From assembly GCF_004379255.2 (NCBI RefSeq), contig NC_056043.1:1984001-2048000 (forward strand): DNA of 64,000 nucleotides, in the 5' to 3' direction. Both the position numbers and the translations under genes were made by a program. Shown here in pieces: positions 41,193-57,378 of the stretch; within the stretch, counting starts at the first letter, position 1, and every line of letters begins with the position of its first letter. The stretch comes from Salvia splendens (Eukaryota; Streptophyta; Magnoliopsida; Lamiales; Lamiaceae). The notes beneath the pieces are model-generated. The model searched no databases. It was not told the DNA's origin and saw only the letters and a list, made by a program, of their open reading frames with translations.

Positions 41193-42593
41193 ATGGAGAG
41201 CTTAATCTGCTACACGTCTCCATATCCCTTCCACCGCAGCAACAGATTCTTACCCGTAGCAGCATTCGCATCCGCCAAAAAACCCAAGCACCGCAAAAGG
41301 CTGCAGCTTCCCAAGAATCTCCGCCACCGCCGCCACACCGAGGCTCCGCCCGACTTCCACCCTGTGATTCACCGCGTCGAGGATTCCGATTGTGAGGAAA
41401 ACGACAGAATTGATGACGGTGATAGAGATGTATCGTGGGAATCGGATGAACTCGAAGCCATTTCATCCCTTTTCCAAGGGAGAGTTCCTCAGAAGCCCGG
41501 GAATTTGAGCCGGCAACGGCCTCTTCCGCTTCCTCTTCCTCACAAGATCCGACCTTTGGGAGTTCCCACTTCCAAGAAACTGATCAGGACTCATGTTGCT
41601 CTGTCGAGGCAGCCGGTGTCTAATCAAATTTACAAGAATCCGGCTTTCTTGATCAGCTTAGCTAGGGAGATCAAGAGCCTCCAATCTGATGATAACGTGT
41701 CCTTAGTTCTCAACCAATGGAGCCGGCTTCTCCGGAAAGGATCGCTGTCGCTGACGGTGAGGGAGCTCGGGCATATGGGGCTCCCGAACCGCGCGTTGCA
41801 CGTGCTCTGCTGGGCTCAAAACCAGCCCCATCTGTTCCCCGATGACCGGATCCTTGCTTCCACGGTTGAGGTCATGGCGAGGGCGCACGACTTGAAGATG
41901 CCGTTCGAGTTGGACGGCTTCCTCAACTTATCGAGCCAGAGCGTGTACGAGGCGGTCGTGAGGGGGCTCGTGAGAGGAGGGAACACGCGCCTCGCCTGCA
42001 GGCTTCTCTCAGCTGCTGAGAGTCGGAAAAGAGTGCTGAGCCCGAGCGTGTACGCGAAAGTGATTCTTGAACTTGGGAAGTGCCCGGATAGGAGGATGCT
42101 CGCGCTGCCGCTGCTGGAGGAGCTCGCGAAGAGGGACGATCTCGCGCTGAGCCAGCAGGACTGCACGGCCGTCATGAAGGTGTGTGCGAGGCTGGGGAAG
42201 TTCGACGTTGTGGAGGCGCTGTACGACTGGGTGAAGAGCTCGGGTAGGATCATCCCCGGTGTGGTGATGTACACGGCTCTGATCCACAGCCGGTTTCTCG
42301 AGGGGAGGTACAGGGATGCGATGGCGGTTGTGTGGGAAATGGAGGCTTCGAATTGCCCGGTTGATCTCCCGGCATATCGCGTGCTGCTGAGGCTTTTCGT
42401 TGCCTCGGGCGACGTGTCGAGGGCCGGTAGGTACTTTGCTAAGCTGAAGGAGTGTGGTTTTACTCCGACTTTTGATATATATAGGGGAGTGATTGAGGTG
42501 TTTATGGCTGATGGGAGGCTTGCAAAGTGCAAGGAAATATGCCGTGAGGCTGAGATGGCTGGATTCAAGATAGATCTTGACAAATTGATGTAG
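41193..42593 (+). CDS. P-class pentatricopeptide repeat protein
   Basis: A single-exon 466-aa ORF. The first ~45 residues are rich in Arg, Lys, Ser and Pro with almost no acidic residues, typical of a plastid or mitochondrial targeting peptide. Residues from ~215 on contain degenerate 35-residue helical repeats: YEAVVRGLVRGGNTRLACRL, YAKVILELGKC, CTAVMKVCARLGKFDVVEALYDWV, YTALIHSRFLEGRYRDAMAVVWEM, YRVLLRLFVASGDVSRAGRYF, and YRGVIEVFMADGRLAKCKEIC. No E/DYW editing extension is present. P-class PPRs bind organelle RNAs and stabilise or process them. The layout recalls the Arabidopsis At2g01860 (EMB975) group, but I cannot confirm orthology. Local GC is clearly higher than in the surroundings. 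It converges on the citrate synthase gene, with about 310 bp between stop codons. Confidence 0.9.
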   Translation: MESLICYTSPYPFHRSNRFLPVAAFASAKKPKHRKRLQLPKNLRHRRHTEAPPDFHPVIHRVEDSDCEENDRIDDGDRDVSWESDELEAISSLFQGRVPQKPGNLSRQRPLPLPLPHKIRPLGVPTSKKLIRTHVALSRQPVSNQIYKNPAFLISLAREIKSLQSDDNVSLVLNQWSRLLRKGSLSLTVRELGHMGLPNRALHVLCWAQNQPHLFPDDRILASTVEVMARAHDLKMPFELDGFLNLSSQSVYEAVVRGLVRGGNTRLACRLLSAAESRKRVLSPSVYAKVILELGKCPDRRMLALPLLEELAKRDDLALSQQDCTAVMKVCARLGKFDVVEALYDWVKSSGRIIPGVVMYTALIHSRFLEGRYRDAMAVVWEMEASNCPVDLPAYRVLLRLFVASGDVSRAGRYFAKLKECGFTPTFDIYRGVIEVFMADGRLAKCKEICREAEMAGFKIDLDKLM

Positions 42594-42907
42594 TTTTTGG
42601 TGATATGGAAATTTGATTTATATATTTATGAAAATTTATGGTTTGATTTCTTTTTGGATTTGAAGTGCCTTTAATTTGAACTACAGAAGTTCCAAATACA
42701 GAAGAAACAGGAAATAGAATGGAAGTAAGAGTGGTGCAACATTTTATTTTAGTTTTGCTGTGAAATGCTAATAGATATCACCCTAAGGTGACTTCAACCA
42801 TGAACTTGGATGAAAAACGCAGAGCGACCATACAACTGTAAGATCGATACTTATTTGTATAGGCGAGAAAACGGATGATCTGGTCCGGTGCAGGGAGTTG
42901 TGTATGG

Positions 42908-46364
<3,457 letters not shown>

Positions 46365-48382
46365 TTTTGTTGATGTTGTTGAATAGTTGTCTTCCTCAAT
46401 CGAACAGTGGTGAAAGGAGCTTCAATTTACCGAATTTTGTGTGTGAGAGAGAATTCGCGCGTAATGGGAAGAGGAAGCAAATTATGAAACAACTAACTCA
46501 ATGCTTTACGAAATCATTATATCCACATTTTATTATAACATTAATAAATATATAAAACTAATAATAAAAATGAGGTTCAGATTATCTTTCCTAATTAAAA
46601 CTTGCATTGAATCATAACTATTAATAATGTCGTCAGTTACCAACTTTTTAGCATAACTATTTTAATTTTGTTTTCATCAAATGCCCATATTTTACCATGT
46701 AGTATTCCATAAAATTTATGTTATAAATTTTGTTTATGTGTTACAGATTTTTATTTCTTTCAAAGTTTGATAATTTTTAAGAAATATAGTAGTACTAAAT
46801 TTCTAAAACACCTTATATTTTCGGAACTAGAGGTATTAAATATTATTAACATTTACTAGTTTTTCCTAAATAACATTGTTTCATGTGTTGAGATAAAAAA
46901 AAACAATATTTCAGTTTTCTATTATTAAAATTTGTATATTGAAATATTTTATGGAAATGCTAAATATAACACATTTAATTAAAAAATTTGAATACATCGG
47001 TCAAAAACATGAGATATGTTGATTTATGAAATAAAATTATTTATAATTGAATTGTGGTGTGGCATGGCAGTGCGTTGGGATGCGCACTATATTATCCTTA
47101 TCATATCATAAGCTAGTGATTTCTATATAGGATTTTATTGTTTTTTGCAATATTATCAAGAGGCTCAAATTCCAATATTTTTCATATTATACGTGCTTTG
47201 TGATAAAACTACAAACTAGTTGAAATGTAATATTACTAGTAAATTTTGGTTGGGCTTTGGAAATATGATAAAACTTCTCAACAAGACGTCATCCGCAACG
47301 CATCTCTTAGCCGTCTCTTATCTCATCCTGGAGAGACGAGACGTATAAGAGACGGCGTTGCAGCCTTCCGTCTCCATCCCGTCTCAGAGAGACGCTCGTC
47401 CCGGAGGGACAGCTCGCGAGACGTCTCGCCACGCGCGTTGGCGATGTGGCGAGCTCCGGTTCGTCCGTGACGCCTACTCGCCGGCCCGCGAGTGGGCATC
47501 GTTTTTTTCCGAAAAAATGTTTTTTTTTTTATTTTTTTTAAATTCAATAAAAATTCAATAATTTTAAAAAAAATCCCAAAAAATATACTAATCGTTTATA
47601 GGCATTTTTTGCAAATTTTTAATTTTTTTTTATTTTTTAAGCCTCCAATCACTTCTATAAATATCAAATCATTCCCACAAATTAATCCACCATAAAAATA
47701 TGTTTTTTATTTAAATTATGTATTTTTAATTTTCTTAGGATTTTATTAATGAGATTTTTAATTTTTTTAAAATTTTAAGTTGTAATTTTATTTTATTTAA
47801 TGAAATGTGTTTTTATTAATTGAATTTGTTGAAAATAATAATAAAAAATGAAATTGAATGTATAGTTAAGGGAAGAGATGGTTAAGAGACGGATAAGAGA
47901 TGGAGGGTTGCAGGTGCTGTCTCTTAGTTAAGAGAGGGGGTAAAAAGTACAGTGGAGCCATGAATAGTTAAGAGATGAGACATATAATAGATAGCATTGC
48001 GGATGACCGAGAGGACAATTAAAGTAACAAAATCATTGAATAAACATATTATTATTTGTAAATTTGGTCACTAACAGCTATTAATAAAAAGAAACTGGTA
48101 TATCTTCGAATATTGAACACTTCTTTCAGCCTCAAAACATTCCTTCTGCCACATTTGTGCAAAAATGAGAATCACTGCCATGGTAAATTAGAACAAAATT
48201 AATAAATAGAAGTATATGGATAATTGGCGCTAAAACTACGAACTTTGGTCAATTCTAGTATTGGCATTCAAATTTCGAAAAGTATGAGACAAACCCGAAT
48301 TGGCCTGATGTATGGGGTTTTAGCGACAATTAGCCATTAAAAATCAGAAAGAAACAGAGCAATATTCAGCGTTAGACCTGAT
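46365..48382. other. AT-rich intergenic DNA with an inverted-repeat element
   Basis: Contains the citrate synthase promoter side, the TIR element at 47288-48007 and otherwise no supported gene. Confidence 0.6.
47288..48007. mobile_element. Non-autonomous DNA transposon with CATCCGCAACGC ends
   Basis: The ends GTCATCCGCAACGCATCTCTTA and GGTCATCCGCAATGCTATCTAT (opposite strand) are inverted, followed by TAAGAGACGG/CCGTCTCTTA motifs repeated in both arms. About 720 bp with a GC-rich left arm and AT-rich centre. No clear target duplication, so the superfamily is open. No transposase. Confidence 0.6.
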
Positions 48383-51019
48383 CTATTCGCGGTTCTTGGT
48401 GGCATATGCAATGAAATTTACACCTATATCGTCAGAGAGGAACCATCGCCCGGTCAGGGGGTTGTAGGCGAACCCAGCCATCTCTTGAACCTGAAAGGGA
48501 ATGCAAACAGCAATTTACATCTCGTGAACGAAAGGAAAGACTGCTACAAATGGTACATGTATTTGCTTCGGACTTACAGAAACTGAAGCACGTTGAAGAA
48601 TTAGGACTAGCTCTTCTGGGGTGAGAAAGCTCGACCAGTCATGTGTGCCCGCTGGTAGCTGAGAGATTTATGCGCGTCAAAACAGTGTCATTATGAACAA
48701 AAACATATGAAAAATATATCTGCAGAATTTACGGAATATGCCTAAGTAGATACTACTACAGTGCCAGATATGAAGCTCGGGGATGTCAGAAAAAATAAGT
48801 TTGTGACTTTATTTTTTGCAGGAATGTCGTCATTGTGGTGAATAAGCATGTCTTAATCACATCGAGCATCTATGGAAAAGTGGCATACCCAACGCAAGAC
48901 ATATTCTGCCATGACGATAGCTGTTGCATATGCCCTCATTGATCGATTGATTGTTGAGATCACAGTAGCTCCACCATTTTCAGTCAAAGCTGACAACGAT
49001 TTGCAGAAATCAGCAGGATCTGCAACATGCTCAATTACCTGGATAGCATGTAAACAATCAGGTGGCATCTCCACAATCCAAGAAGTAGCATGGGAAAGCA
49101 ACAAATACATATGCATTCATTTCATATTACAATCTCAAAGAGTGCATCGTCTCAGTATAAATCTCCAGTTAAAGCATTAACAACATACCTCAAGAGCAAG
49201 TACAGCATCGAATTTCCTCTGCTCTTCCACCAATTTCTCTATCAAAGCATAGTATTTAAATCAGGTTCAGAAGACTAGGTTTCCAAGTCTGGAAAGTAAA
49301 TCTTATACAAATGAATCAAATAATAGATCGACAAAGGCATAGATGTTAATTCCCAAAAAATGTTCATACCCCATATGGGGATTAACAGAATGACACAAAA
49401 CCACAAAGACGGAACTTTTTTGTCAAAACTGTCAGAAATGATGGCAATAAATAACTACATGAGCTAACCAAGTCATGAAAAATACAAAAATGCAAGTTTC
49501 CATGCTAAAGATAGTGACTGGAAATATGTACGAGAAATAAAAATAATAATTCAACCGCCTCAACCTTCACACTGAACATATAAGTACGACATATACCAGC
49601 TGTTGTACAAAGATAGTCAATAGATGAAGTTGTTGGATCCAAATCCTGCAAAATATATACACTCTCACTGACATAAACAATACGAAAAGTTTCTCATGCA
49701 CTTCAAAAGTATATGGAAACGGGTTGACAATAGGTAATAATTTCAGTTCATTTGGGTAACATCAGGCAGAGTACAGCTCTGTAAATATATTGCTGGATAG
49801 AATCCATTCCATTTTTATTTGCTAATGTTGTCCACCGCTATCTTTAACTGATAACGAATAATAGGTTTGCATATCAATGTTCAAGTTTTCCTGTAATTCA
49901 TTGTAAACGGTTGAATATGAAACAAGATGACATGCAATTTCAAAATAAAACCATACAAGACATGTGCGTGGAATGCACTGAACTAGTTAAATTCTCCTTT
50001 TCCTCCATAAATAAGACATACCGCGTGAAGCTGGGCAATTCTGATATTCTTTTCCACAGCATCAACCCCGGTAACACTTGCACCCATGCGTGCTAAAGGC
50101 TGAAACATGATAAAACAATCAATGAAGGCCAGAAACGAGTCATCCTAAGACACAAACCAATACTAGCAAACATTCCACATACATGTCAAGATTTACAAGT
50201 ACACTACATAGATAACCAATTCAACAACAATAATTAATACAAGAACAATACTCAATAAACTCCGACCAGCCCAGAGAACACGAAATCCGAATATTTATCA
50301 ACGAATCATGCCAACTCCAAAGATCACCAAAGCAGATAAAAGTTATACCTCAGATAAAATCCCTCCTCCACAACCAACATCCACAAATTTCAATCCTTCA
50401 AACGGCCTCGAACTGTGTGGATCCTTACTGAAACATGTTGCATTGAACATTACTCAATTTTTGGGGAAAATACTAAAAAACTCTGTACATTTACATAAAG
50501 AAAATCAATTTACAGAAACAGCTAAATATGCAAAAGCAAACTGAAATTACCCAAAATGCCGGCACAAAGTTGACCTAATAAACGCAAGCCTCGTCGGATT
50601 CATCGCATGCAGCGGCTTGAACGGTCCATCAGCATCCCACCTAACACCAATTAAACAAATTGATAAAGCATAGTAAAGCAAAATCTTCGAATTCAACAAA
50701 CAATGATTCAATTCTTCTTATAAAAAAATGAAAACCATGTCTCGGAAATGGCGGCGAACTTCTTCAGCTCAGCTTCATTCAAAGAGCTTTTGGAAGCCGT
50801 CAGTGAAGGAGTTGAAACCGGAACGAGTGGAGGTTCCGGGGAGACCGTAGTGATTGGATTGGCGGCGGCCGGAATTGGAAGCGGAGCATCCGAATAACGC
50901 CGGGTTTGGAGCTTGTGGTGAAATTCAAGGCTCGGGTAGTAGTGATTCGCGGTCTGTGAACTGAGGCCGGCGGGCCGGGCTAGCAATCGGGCTCGGGCTA
51001 GAATTTGCCTTGGAATCAT
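48383..51019 (-). CDS. COQ3: Ubiquinone biosynthesis O-methyltransferase COQ3, mitochondrial
   Basis: SAM-dependent methyltransferase that performs both O-methylation steps of ubiquinone synthesis on the matrix face of the inner mitochondrial membrane. Nine exons: 51019-50736, 50640-50551, 50427-50349, 50099-50022, 49645-49597, 49238-49189, 49038-48889, 48658-48578, 48490-48383. They total 969 nt, 322 aa, all GT-AG. The N-terminus is Arg-rich and lacks acids ([18 protein letters not shown]), a mitochondrial presequence. SAM motif I is VDVGCGGG (140-147). Other family blocks: [29 protein letters not shown], and [11 protein letters not shown] near the end. A SINE lies about 225 bp upstream of the ATG. 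Confidence 0.95.
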
Positions 51020-51243
51020 TTTCGTAAACGGAAGACGAAGGCGGTGGCTCTTCGGAAGAACGCACTGTGGGGAAGAGATAGATAGTGGGCCGGGCCATAA
51101 TCTAACGAATAATCAAGTGGGCCGGCCTTATGGGTGGTTAGTGGGCCTATTGCAACTCGCAACGTATTCCATTGAAAAAATGGATTAGGAAATCTCAACT
51201 TTTCTTAATTATCACGTGTACAAAATGACAGCTTTTACTTTTT

Positions 51244-51384
51244 TCCTTTTTTTACCAAAGGTGTACCAAATCAGATTTGTAGATTAAGGCCGAAAATCTC
51301 CTAACAGGTGGCGGGATTTGAACCTGTGACCTCAAGGTCACCACAACTCTGCGTTGTCAACTGAGCTACAACCCTTTGGTACAA
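51244..51384 (-). mobile_element. tRNA-derived SINE
   Basis: On the minus strand the 5' part has an RNA polymerase III A box (TAGCTCAGTTGA) and B box (GGTTCAAATCC) spaced as in a tRNA, but the acceptor and T stems do not pair, so it is not a functional tRNA. A CTTTTACTTTTT 12-bp direct repeat flanks it (51232-51243 and 51385-51396), and a T/A-rich tail ends it. About 141 bp. Confidence 0.75.
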
Positions 51385-51396
51385 CTTTTACTTTTT

Positions 51397-52296
51397 AGTA
51401 CTCATCGAACGACATACTCCCTCGTCTCCTTTCAAAGTGATCAAATATTTCTTTTCAGTGTCTCATTTCAAGCGAGCAATTTCTTTACAATATAGAATTT
51501 TAGGAATAGCTATTTATTAAGTTAAGTTAATAGAGAAAAGAGTAAAAGTGCAACATCACTATAGTGGCATGGACAATGAGCGGCTTCTACATCTAAAGTG
51601 GAGGGGACATGAATGAACCGTAACACACCCGAACGAGAGGGATTCTGAGGATACGCAGAAATGAGACTGCATATTCAAGAAGGGCTTGACAAATTTGGAT
51701 AGGTATTACTAATACCAACAAATACATTTTCTTTTACGGCATCCATCTCATAAGAACTCTAAGATAACTTAGCTTAAAGCAATTGTTAGATGGGTTAAAG
51801 GAATTGTTTCAAGTGCACGTGAAAGCAAAAAATGAAAATAAACACTCAACCATCTATGTGCTTATGCTTTAGGGCTTTAGTGCACTGGGTTGTGCATGCT
51901 CTAAATTTTCACCTAAAACAATAATTTCGACGGTCATTTTACACTGCACTGCTATAACCATGAAAGTAATGAGTTTCAAGAATCATAGATTTGCTTCAGA
52001 GAGGTAAAAAACAATCAACGGTTAAATAAATCATACATCAAATCGATGTAAATACAGATAAAGAAGGCTCATGTTGTACATGCCTACATTGAGCACCTAG
52101 TTGCCAGTTGCCACCTTCAGCAACTCGGCACACACTTCCAACCAAACCGGCAATTCGTCCAATGTACACATGTTAACTTTTGATTGATTAAACCGAGTCT
52201 TCAGCCCTTCGCGATTCTGCACTTGTGGAAGCAAGAAGAGTGTCTTCTCTTGCACTAAAAAGAAAAATTAGAAAGGTGGGAAGGAGAACTCAAGGA
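51397..52296. other. Intergenic region between COQ3 and PP5, including PP5 3' UTR
   Basis: No gene recognised. The right-hand 200 bp probably belong to the 3' UTR of the phosphatase gene on the minus strand. Confidence 0.5.
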
Positions 52297-55200
52297 TCAC
52301 GAGAACATCCGTAGGAAATTGTTTGCGTATGCCATTGGTTTGACATCAGGGTGCGGCTGCAGAACAAAAAAATACAGAAGAAAAGGTCAATTATATTTAG
52401 TAAATTAGGGAAGGATAGATCTTACTGAATACATTTTGTAAATTTTGTGGTTCGGAGGGGGTGTGAAGGAGAAAAACTACTAACCACTGAAGTGAACGTT
52501 GCAATATTGGGTTTGAGATCTGGTGCTTCAAAACGAATAAATGCGCCTTTGTTTCCCATCTGCAGCAATGTTTAAACTCATCGCAGTAAAATTACATGCA
52601 TTCAATGATAGAATATCAAGACTCCAAAACAAGCTATAAAAGAAGCTGGATTAACAAGATTACATTACCTGATCACAATAATTTGGAGCGGAGAATACAG
52701 TAATGAGTTTACCATCATGATCAATCTCGTAACCCTCATCCTTAACTTCATGTGATCGCACTACTAAATCTGTAAAATAATATGTAACACATATGATGTT
52801 AATATAGTACAGCAACTAGAGCTAGTGAATGAACAAGTGGTTGTTCACGGAATCACGAGAAAGTTCTAAAGATTTACCTAGGTTGTTGTCCTGTAAAAAT
52901 CTTTTCGTTACATCACCTCCGAATGAAAGGCCAACACCACGCTTACTTGGTCCCCTGCCAAGCTGAGGTTGTGGATCACTCCACAGTAATTCACACATCA
53001 ACCCTGGTTAACATTGAGAGATAATGCATCAAAATTACCTAAGTAACTTGTCAGTGCTGATTGAGATAATTACGTGCAAAAAATGAATTAGTGTTCTTTG
53101 CTATCAACATTAAGGCTTAAGCTACCGAATATAAGCACAAGATAATTTTAATGATAATGCCAGATAAGGGGCTAACATGTTGCATCTTAAGCTTACCCTC
53201 CTCAGGGGGCTCACAAAAACGGTCAATTGCACGGATGTCAGATAGCTTCACTCCATCAACACTGAAAAGACCTCCGTGAACAACAAAAACTTTATTATTT
53301 ATGACATGAGCCAAAGGTAAGCAACAGAACACTTCAGCAAATAGTTCCACAAATGTATCATTCAATTTGGATCTAACTTCACCCTCGAAACCATAGATCT
53401 TATTCATGCTCTTGCTTTCATGGTTCCCTCGAGAAAGGTATATAGCTGAAAGTAGAATAAACAGGTATAGTCAGAACCAATCCTGTGACTGCTGTCAGAG
53501 ACAGAATATTTAAACACTATGTTGAAAGAAATAATCAAAAGAAAGATATAATTAACAGGATAAGATGTTATTCAAGAACCATGACATCGAAGAGAATCTC
53601 AAAACATTAAAAGGATGATACAAAATGATAACTAGTAGAATTTTTCTACTTTTTAGGCTCCTTTCATGCTGCCTAACACTTAGAAAGACTCAGCATTTAG
53701 TTGACCCATAGGGACGTTTGTAGGATTAATGTAATAACTAGGCATAGTGCGCATGCACATACAACCAACAAACTATCCTAGAAAATGGGTTCTCCAGTAC
53801 TAAAACAAACATGATAGATTGAAAGTAGCTCGGGTACATAAGAATATAATTAAATATAAAAATAAAAGATGCTTGGGTCACCTGACGGGCACATGCACTT
53901 GAAGGCAAACAGTGTCAGTATAACCTCTAGAGAAAATGAACCTCTGTCTACGAAGTCTCCATTGAACAGATAGGGATTCTCTTCTGAAGGAAGTCCATTG
54001 AGCTCAAATATATTTAACAAATCATAAAACTGCAAACAAAACATGAGACATGAACATAAATTAGCTCTGAAAGGTCACACATAATGAATAGAAGTCCAAC
54101 GGAAGCATCTAATGTCATCGTTTTTTACAATAACAAAGGAAAAAGATGTTGCTGATCACCAAAACCGCAAGCCAAAGAAGAACCATTAAGATTAAATTAA
54201 CTGTCAAAAGATCAGGTAAGAAGAATAAAGGAACCTTAAGTTAAGATTTACTTAATTGGAGTTTATGGATGCAATATTTTCAAATGCAACATCGATTAAA
54301 GATTCAACGGGTTGGGGGTCTGCCTAAACCCCCCGCCCACAAAGGGCGGTTTTATTAAAAAAAAAAGCAACTCTACATTAATTGCAGCACTTACGTGGAA
54401 ATGAGAAGCTAAATAAATGGCTTAGCACACTAGTGTACATGTCGCATGTCCATCCATAAGGCACTTCATAGCTAGCTACATGTTTATTGAATATGATACT
54501 TTACCAAAAGTGTTGCAGTCATGCAGGCACTTAAGACAGTTAACTAGTGGCAGCAAATTGGCAATATAAACTAAAGGGATGAGGCTTAAACAATAAAGAA
54601 TCAGTATTACCTGACCATGTACGTCACCGCACACACTGAAATGTTTGCCATCAGGAACATGGATATCAACGAGAGATGGCAACTCTCGCAGCACATCTCT
54701 TATTTGCAGCACGATCTGGCATGCATATCTGTAACCAAAAAATCTCATACTCAGGTTCAAATACCCACTTTCAAAAGAACAAGGAACAAAAATAAAATAA
54801 AATAAAAATAGCAAAGTGTAGGACTCGCTCTAGGAGGTACACACATCTAGAAACTATAAATTATGAAGCAAAACACATAAGTTACCATGCTAGAGCAGTA
54901 TACCTTTTGTGTAGGAACTTCTGATTCTTGAAGTCATCCAGCATTTTCTTGACAAAATCTAATGTAACAACATCCCCCTCTATTCTTGCTCCAGAATATT
55001 GTGAGTCAACCTCTATTTGAAATAAAAACACAAAAACACTGTCAATCAGCAGATTTTATTGTTCTCTAGCATGTCTAGCAAGTTACTATATCCTTTTAAC
55101 TATGTAGAAAAAGACAAAATGAGGTCAGGAGACAAACTACTCATTTCCCCATAATGTACTTCAACAGAAGACATTGCCTTTTTAGCAAAATAGAACAGCA

Positions 55201-56246
55201 ATTGACTAAAAGAAAATTTTTAATATGTGGCAATATATTCAGAGCTGATCACATAAGAAGGGAAAAGTCCAAAAAGAGTTAAATTTGCTTATATAATTGA
55301 GTATGAAATCAGCAGAAAATTTACAAGAGACTGAGTGACATAAGTCAACAAGAACATACCTATAGTGTGATAATCAATAGAGTCAGCTAGTGAACGTCTT
55401 TCTGATTCAGGTACAGAAATAGCTTCTTCAAATTTTAGCTTCATGACTGCCTTTTCACACTCCTTCAATTTCTTGGCAGCATCAGGATCATTCGGGCAAA
55501 GTCTTTTCACCTAAACAAAACAATAATCAAAAGAAGACATACTCAAAATACAAATATACAATCACAACATTTGCCTAACAGAGGCCAAAATAGGAACGAA
55601 TACAATCACTAAGCAACAGATACTTCAAAGCCTAAAGTCTCAACAGTAAGATATTAACAAGCCTAAACCTTTCAGATTTATTCCAAATTAACAAATAATT
55701 CATCAAACATGCAAAAAATCGAACATGATAACGAATAAACCAACTTGTTGAAAGTCCTTGAGAGCTTCCTTAAATTTCCCCATCGCCAAATAGGCCGCAC
55801 CTCGCCTATAATATCCCTGCATTGAAGAAGAATAACATCATTTCCAGTTATCCATCAAGCCACATTACCTCATTCCTTCAACAAATACAACAAAAATTAC
55901 ATGCCTTCGAATACTTCGGATCGATCTCAATAGCCGACGAAGCATCCTGTATAGCACTCCCATACTCCTCCAACTTAGTGTGCGCGAACGCACGGTTAGC
56001 CCAGTAAACCGCATTATCCTTATTCAGTTCTATCGCTTGCGTATACAAACCAATTGCTTGAGAGTATTTATGCGCTGCAAACGTAATAATCAATAAACTA
56101 GTATTAAATAAAAACACTACAAATTAAAAACAAAATGCAAATGAAATGTATTTACAAACGTTGGAAATAGTACCTTTGAAGGCTTCATTGGCCTGGACTT
56201 TGAATTCTTCAGCTCGTGAAGTGTGTGTGGAGTTTTCAGTCGCCAT
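52297..56246 (-). CDS. PP5: Serine/threonine protein phosphatase 5 (TPR-PPP)
   Basis: PPP-family phosphatase with N-terminal TPRs that bind HSP90 and relieve autoinhibition. The Arabidopsis homologue also acts on phytochrome. Twelve exons: 56246-56174, 56074-55905, 55816-55745, 55510-55360, 55012-54904, 54728-54611, 54029-53882, 53445-53197, 53003-52878, 52769-52669, 52559-52485, 52356-52297. They total 1452 nt, 483 aa. Three TPRs span ~13-115 ([22 protein letters not shown]). Metal-binding motifs are GDVHGQ (226-231), GDFVDRG (255-261) and GNHE (287-290). The protein ends [13 protein letters not shown], the family C-terminus. Intron 2 begins with GC: only AAG|GCATGT keeps the conserved YSKGYYRRG junction. 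All other introns are GT-AG. The long membrane-anchoring exon of some plant isoforms was not identified. Confidence 0.96.
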
Positions 56247-56470
56247 GGTAGGGGGCATATGAAATTGATAATGTAAATTGGTAATGTAAATTAGGGAGTT
56301 GCGATGATTGGTGTTGTTTGCTGTTTTTGGAGAGTGGATTTGGAATTACCGGAGAGCTTTGAGTGCGTGTGGTGTGTGTGAGAGAGGGAGGAGAGCGGTG
56401 GAGAAGACGGAGGAGAGCGGTGGGGGAAAACAGAGCTCAGCCCTAGCTGATTCAGGAGTAGTAGTTTATA

Positions 56471-56682
56471 CTCCCTCCGTTCCTTGTTAATAGAGGCATT
56501 TCTTTTCGGCACGGAGTTTAAGAATAGTGTGTTAAATGGATGGTGAAAAAAGTAAGAGAGAGTAAAGTAAGAGAGAATAAAGTAAAAAGAAGAATTACTT
56601 TTTGCTAAAAATAGAAATGACTCAATTAACTTGGAACTTCCCAAAATAGAAAAATGACTCTATTAACATGGAACGGAGGGAG
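56471..56682. mobile_element. Stowaway-like MITE
   Basis: The ends CTCCCTCCGTTCC...TTAATAGAG and CATGGAACGGAGGGAG are inverted, TA on both sides; 212 bp. It lies about 230 bp upstream of the PP5 start codon, so it may form part of that promoter. Confidence 0.8.
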
Positions 56683-57172
56683 TACTATTGAGTGAGAAAT
56701 TACAAATAACAAAATAAATATACTAGATAAATCAGTTTAAAATTCATAAAAATAAAAATTTAGGTTTAAGATCAAATTAAGTGTGTGGGAACTTGTAATT
56801 TAACTTGTAGTTTTATGTCACGAATCTAGAATTAATACTACTATAATTAATAACGTTATAATAGTCCTTTAATCATGAATTTTAATTTAATTCTAGAAGT
56901 TTTATTTTTTCTGATTCGACTCATTCGTGTTCAAAGCGGCGTCTTTTGATAATGTTTAAAATAGCATTAATTTTTTAAAATAATGGAGTAAAATAAAAAG
57001 TACTCCACTTATTTTACTGAAACATCATCGTTTGATTGTCACCTGTCATTTTGATCCAACTTTATTAGTGTTTAAATGACTATTAGTCATGTAAGTAATA
57101 AGCATAGCTTTAAAATTAGCCTTTTGATTCATGAGTTCTTAATTTTCACATAGAATTTGTACTAGTATACTA

Positions 57173-57378
57173 CTCCTTCCGTCCAATAATAGATGTCACA
57201 CTTCCTTTTTTGTTTGTCCTATAAAAAATGTCACATTTCATTTTCTGAAAAAAACTCTCTCTCACATTAATATAAATATACTATTTTCTCTCTCGACCTA
57301 ACACACAAAACAAATCTAAAATCTCGTGTCAATCCCCAAGTCCCAAGTGTGTCATCTATTATAAGACGACAGAAGGAG
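57173..57378. mobile_element. Stowaway-like MITE
   Basis: CTCCTTCCGTCCAATAATAGATG and CATCTATTATAAGACGACAGAAGGAG are inverted copies, flanked by TA; 206 bp. Confidence 0.75.

Noticed and set aside
41170..41466. Minus-strand ORF opposite the PPR start
   Set aside because: A shadow of the GC-rich PPR coding sequence; no domain or promoter evidence.
51300..51375. tRNA gene on the minus strand
   Set aside because: A and B boxes are present but acceptor and T-stem pairs fail and the sequence is flanked by a 12-bp direct repeat, so it is a SINE.
54300..54372. GGGGGTCTGCC...CCCCGCCC segment followed by an A-run in a PP5 intron, possible SINE 3' end
   Set aside because: No A/B boxes upstream and no flanking duplication visible.
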